Assembly: GCF_000026985.1 (NCBI RefSeq) | Contig: NC_017390.1 | Location: forward strand, 88,324-108,627 | Direction: 5' to 3' | Length of the DNA: 20,304 bases | DNA from: Erwinia pyrifoliae DSM 12163 | GTDB lineage: Bacteria; Pseudomonadota; Gammaproteobacteria; Enterobacterales; Enterobacteriaceae | Shown: positions 18,161 to 20,304 of the stretch, piece after piece | Position numbering within the stretch: the stretch's first letter is position 1 | How the letters are laid out: every line of letters starts with the position of its first letter | Position numbers and translations under genes: made by a program | The notes under the pieces: model-generated | What the model saw: only the letters and a program-made list of their open reading frames with translations | What the model was told of the DNA's origin: nothing | Database searches by the model: none

Positions 18161-19117
18161 ATGGGTAAGCCCGCGTTTATCATCACCATCGATACCGAAG
18201 GCGATAACCTTTGGCAAAATCATGATCGGATCATGACGGAAAACACCCATTTTTTGCCGCGTTTTCAGCAACTCTGCGAGAAATATACGTTCAAACCCAC
18301 CTGGCTGACCAACTACGAGATGGCCGTTGACCCGGCGTATGTTGAGTTCGCTCGCGATGTTATCGCCCGTAACAGCGGTGAGATAGGTATGCATCTGCAT
18401 GCCTGGAACAGTCCACCGCTGTATGACCTCACTGGAGATGACTGGCGGCATAAACCCTATCTGATTGAATACCCGGAAGATAACATCAGGGAAAAGGTCA
18501 TTTATATGACTCGCCTGCTGGAAGATACTTTACAGGTAAAAATGCGCAGCCATCGGGCGGGGCGCTGGGCATTTAATGCCTTTTATGCCCGGTTACTGAT
18601 TGAGCAAGGTTACCAGGTGGATTGTTCTGTTACCCCGCGCGTGAACTGGCAGTTTTCCCCCGGAAACCCGGAAGGTAACGGCGGCACGAATTATCAGCAT
18701 TTCCCCGATCGCGCCTATTTTATTAATGAACAGGATATTGCTAAGGCGGGGAACTCTGCGCTGCTTGAAGTGCCGATGAGCATTCAATACAAGCATCCAC
18801 CGTTAATGAATCAGGTGAAAACGGTCTACGATCGCCTGCGTGGTAAGCAGCGTAGCCCTTCAGTGCACTGGTTACGCCCGATGCGGAGGAACCTGGCGCA
18901 GATGATCCAGGTTGCGGAGAAAACGCTGGCAAACGGCAGCGATTATGTTGAATTTATGCTGCACTCCTCCGAATTTATGCCCGGCGGCAGCCCGACATTT
19001 AAGACCGGAGCCGACATTGAAGTGCTGTATAACGATCTGGAGCAGCTATTCGACTGGCTGCATATAAGAACAGTGGGTATGACATTGTCAGAATATTATC
19101 AGGAAAAAGTGAGCTAA
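18161..19117 (+). CDS. Polysaccharide deacetylase-like protein in LPS core locus
   Basis: 318 residues. The layout is that of a NodB/CE4-type deacetylase: D11 in TIDTEGD, metal-binding histidines in GMHLHAW (77-82), SHRAGRW (130-136) and the VDCSVTP strand (153-159). Such enzymes remove acetyl groups from N-acetyl sugars using a bound metal. There is no signal peptide or membrane segment, so it should act in the cytoplasm, possibly on N-acetylhexosamine of the growing core. A strong ribosome site (AGGAAGGA) precedes the ATG. The GT9 gene starts one base after its stop. I recall similar genes in Erwinia and Proteus core loci called walW, but am not sure enough to use the symbol. Confidence 0.8.
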   Translation: MGKPAFIITIDTEGDNLWQNHDRIMTENTHFLPRFQQLCEKYTFKPTWLTNYEMAVDPAYVEFARDVIARNSGEIGMHLHAWNSPPLYDLTGDDWRHKPYLIEYPEDNIREKVIYMTRLLEDTLQVKMRSHRAGRWAFNAFYARLLIEQGYQVDCSVTPRVNWQFSPGNPEGNGGTNYQHFPDRAYFINEQDIAKAGNSALLEVPMSIQYKHPPLMNQVKTVYDRLRGKQRSPSVHWLRPMRRNLAQMIQVAEKTLANGSDYVEFMLHSSEFMPGGSPTFKTGADIEVLYNDLEQLFDWLHIRTVGMTLSEYYQEKVS

Positions 19118-19118
19118 C

Positions 19119-20222
19119 ATGTCGAAGAAATGGAAGATTAATCTCACAAATTGGTTTCTGAGTAATTATACCGTTAAACACGGACGCCTGGAAAACAAGG
19201 AGAACTTCGACGCTGCCCTCTCGTTCGATAATATTGTTATCTATTCCACCACCGCACTTGGCGACTTCATGTTTAATACGCCAGCGATCCGTGCCGTACG
19301 TGAAAGATATCCAGATGCACATATCACTTTGGTGGTTCATGAAAAAAATCGTGAGCTGGTGGAGGGAGGTAAAGACTATAACCGTGTCGTTTACTGGAAC
19401 AGTAAAATAAAAACTCTTATGCCATTGCTGAAGTCTTTACGTGAGCATCAGCCCGACCTGGCGATTATTCTGCACTCACACCTGCCGTATGATGTTATCA
19501 GCGCCATAATGGCCGGCGCCAAATATGTGATAAGAGATAACTACAGTTCGGGGATCAGCGGGCTTGAGCAATGGCTGACTAACTATATTTTCCACTACTA
19601 CGGTCATTTCATCCGTCGTAAACTTGAGTTAATTTCCGTTCTGGGATGCCGTAGCGACGATCCCACCATGTTCATTCCCGCTCCTTATCAGGCGGCCATC
19701 AGAGATCCTCATAAAACAACGATTGGCTTCCAGCTGGGTGCTTCTACTGAATCTCGCTGCTGGCCCGTTTCACACTACGTCAAACTCGCGCAGCAGCTGG
19801 TTGCACAGCATGATAATGTGCAGATAGTGCTGATTGGCGGTGGTGGCGATGAAAATAAAGCCCGGCAATTTATGGCTCAGGTGAATGAGCAAACCCGCAG
19901 CTTTATAGACGACCGCGTTGGTAAAACAGGATTACAGCAACTGATTACGCTTATTGACGGTTTTGATGTCCTGGTTACCGGTGATACAGGGCCGTTACAT
20001 CTTGCAGTGGCATTGAAAGCCAAAACCATTAGCCTGTTTGTGACCGCCGATCCACGTACCACTGGGCCGATCCAGGATAATGACCTTCATTGTATTATTC
20101 ACGCTTCCCGCAGCGGGTTTACCCTGCCATTGGAAGCAGAAAGCCCCGTTGGCGTGATTCAGCCTCAACGCGTATACGACGAGGCCGTGAGGCTTTTAGG
20201 ACTGCTTCCAAGGGCATCCTGA
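19119..20222 (+). CDS. GT9-family glycosyltransferase, deacetylase partner
   Basis: 367 residues. It has an N-terminal extension of about 37 residues rich in Lys, Asn and Trp before the GT9 fold begins at IVIYSTTALGDFMFNTPAIRAVRERYP. The middle contains TIGFQLGASTESRCWPVSHY and the donor site LVTGDTGPLHLAVALKAKTISLFV. It is a heptosyltransferase-like protein, but divergent enough that donor and acceptor are open. It is coupled to the deacetylase (1-bp gap). By eye it is more AT-rich than its neighbours and uses rare codons such as ATA and AGA, hinting at acquisition by transfer. It ends 12 bp from a minus-strand frame entering from the right. Confidence 0.8.
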   Translation: MSKKWKINLTNWFLSNYTVKHGRLENKENFDAALSFDNIVIYSTTALGDFMFNTPAIRAVRERYPDAHITLVVHEKNRELVEGGKDYNRVVYWNSKIKTLMPLLKSLREHQPDLAIILHSHLPYDVISAIMAGAKYVIRDNYSSGISGLEQWLTNYIFHYYGHFIRRKLELISVLGCRSDDPTMFIPAPYQAAIRDPHKTTIGFQLGASTESRCWPVSHYVKLAQQLVAQHDNVQIVLIGGGGDENKARQFMAQVNEQTRSFIDDRVGKTGLQQLITLIDGFDVLVTGDTGPLHLAVALKAKTISLFVTADPRTTGPIQDNDLHCIIHASRSGFTLPLEAESPVGVIQPQRVYDEAVRLLGLLPRAS

Positions 20223-20234
20223 CGGCTTACCGCA

Positions 20235-20304
20235 CTATTTTTTGCAAAACAGGCGGATTCTGGACAATAACATATCCACCTGAGGGTAGCGCATTTGCCA
20301 GATC
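20235..20304 (-). CDS. C-terminal end of an unidentified protein, cut by the window edge
   Basis: On the minus strand the frame from the right edge reads IWQMRYPQVDMLLSRIRLF and then CKK before TAG. It fits the codon style of the neighbours (13 of 22 third positions G or C). A second minus frame is also open to a stop at 20227 (ending LQKIVR), with fewer G/C third positions, so the choice is uncertain. Only about 22 residues are visible and no family can be named. It would be convergent with the GT9 gene. Confidence 0.4.
   Translation of the reverse strand, partial: IWQMRYPQVDMLLSRIRLFCKK

Noticed and set aside
20283..20293. ops-like GAGGGTAGCGC
   Set aside because: It differs from GGCGGTAGCGT at important positions and lies in apparent coding sequence of a minus-strand gene.

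Overview
The window reads as Enterobacterales chromosome. The housekeeping proteins are close to the E. coli ones as I remember them (SlmA, Dut, CoaBC, MutM; L33 appears identical), and gene order runs yicC, rph-pyrE, slmA-dut-coaBC, radC, rpmB-rpmG-mutM, coaD-waaE-waaA and on into the LPS core locus. The coaD-waaE-waaA arrangement and the waaQ-wabG-wabH-like operon are the Klebsiella/Serratia/Erwinia/Pantoea type of core locus, not the E. coli type. An Erwinia-like organism is a reasonable guess but is not proven by the sequence.

Left edge (1-1568): a complete IS630-family element occupies 4-1156. It sits in a CTAG target with TA duplicated, inside a P4-type tyrosine integrase gene, of which only the first 74 codons remain on the minus strand. 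The integrase start is next to repeated GGGTACACC boxes and lies downstream of the yicC 3' end, so this is probably the edge of a genomic island whose cargo lies left of the window.

Middle (1569-11274): conserved core genes. yicC (-), a small DUF3574-like lipoprotein (+) and a NupC-family nucleoside transporter (-) come first. Then rph-pyrE (+) with an attenuator between them, converging on the coaBC-dut-slmA operon (-). radC (+) diverges from coaBC. rpmB-rpmG (+) has a good sigma70 promoter, a structured leader and a textbook terminator before mutM (+). mutM converges on coaD (-).

Right (10798-20304): the LPS core locus. waaA-waaE-coaD (-) are tightly linked (Kdo transferase, inner-core glucosyltransferase, CoA enzyme). 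A lone GT9 glycosyltransferase (+) diverges from waaA and meets the waaQ-wabG-wabH-like operon (-) tail to tail with overlapping stop codons. A second, divergent unit (+) holds a polysaccharide deacetylase and a third GT9 protein. A minus-strand reading frame enters from the right edge. Together these genes would add heptose, uronic acid and amino sugar residues to the core; the exact sugars are inference.

Most of the window is ordinary core genome. I do not see a clear new biological system. The points most worth checking are the deacetylase-GT9 pair, the yicC-linked integration boundary, and several palindromes in intergenic DNA, two of which share a 12-base sequence.
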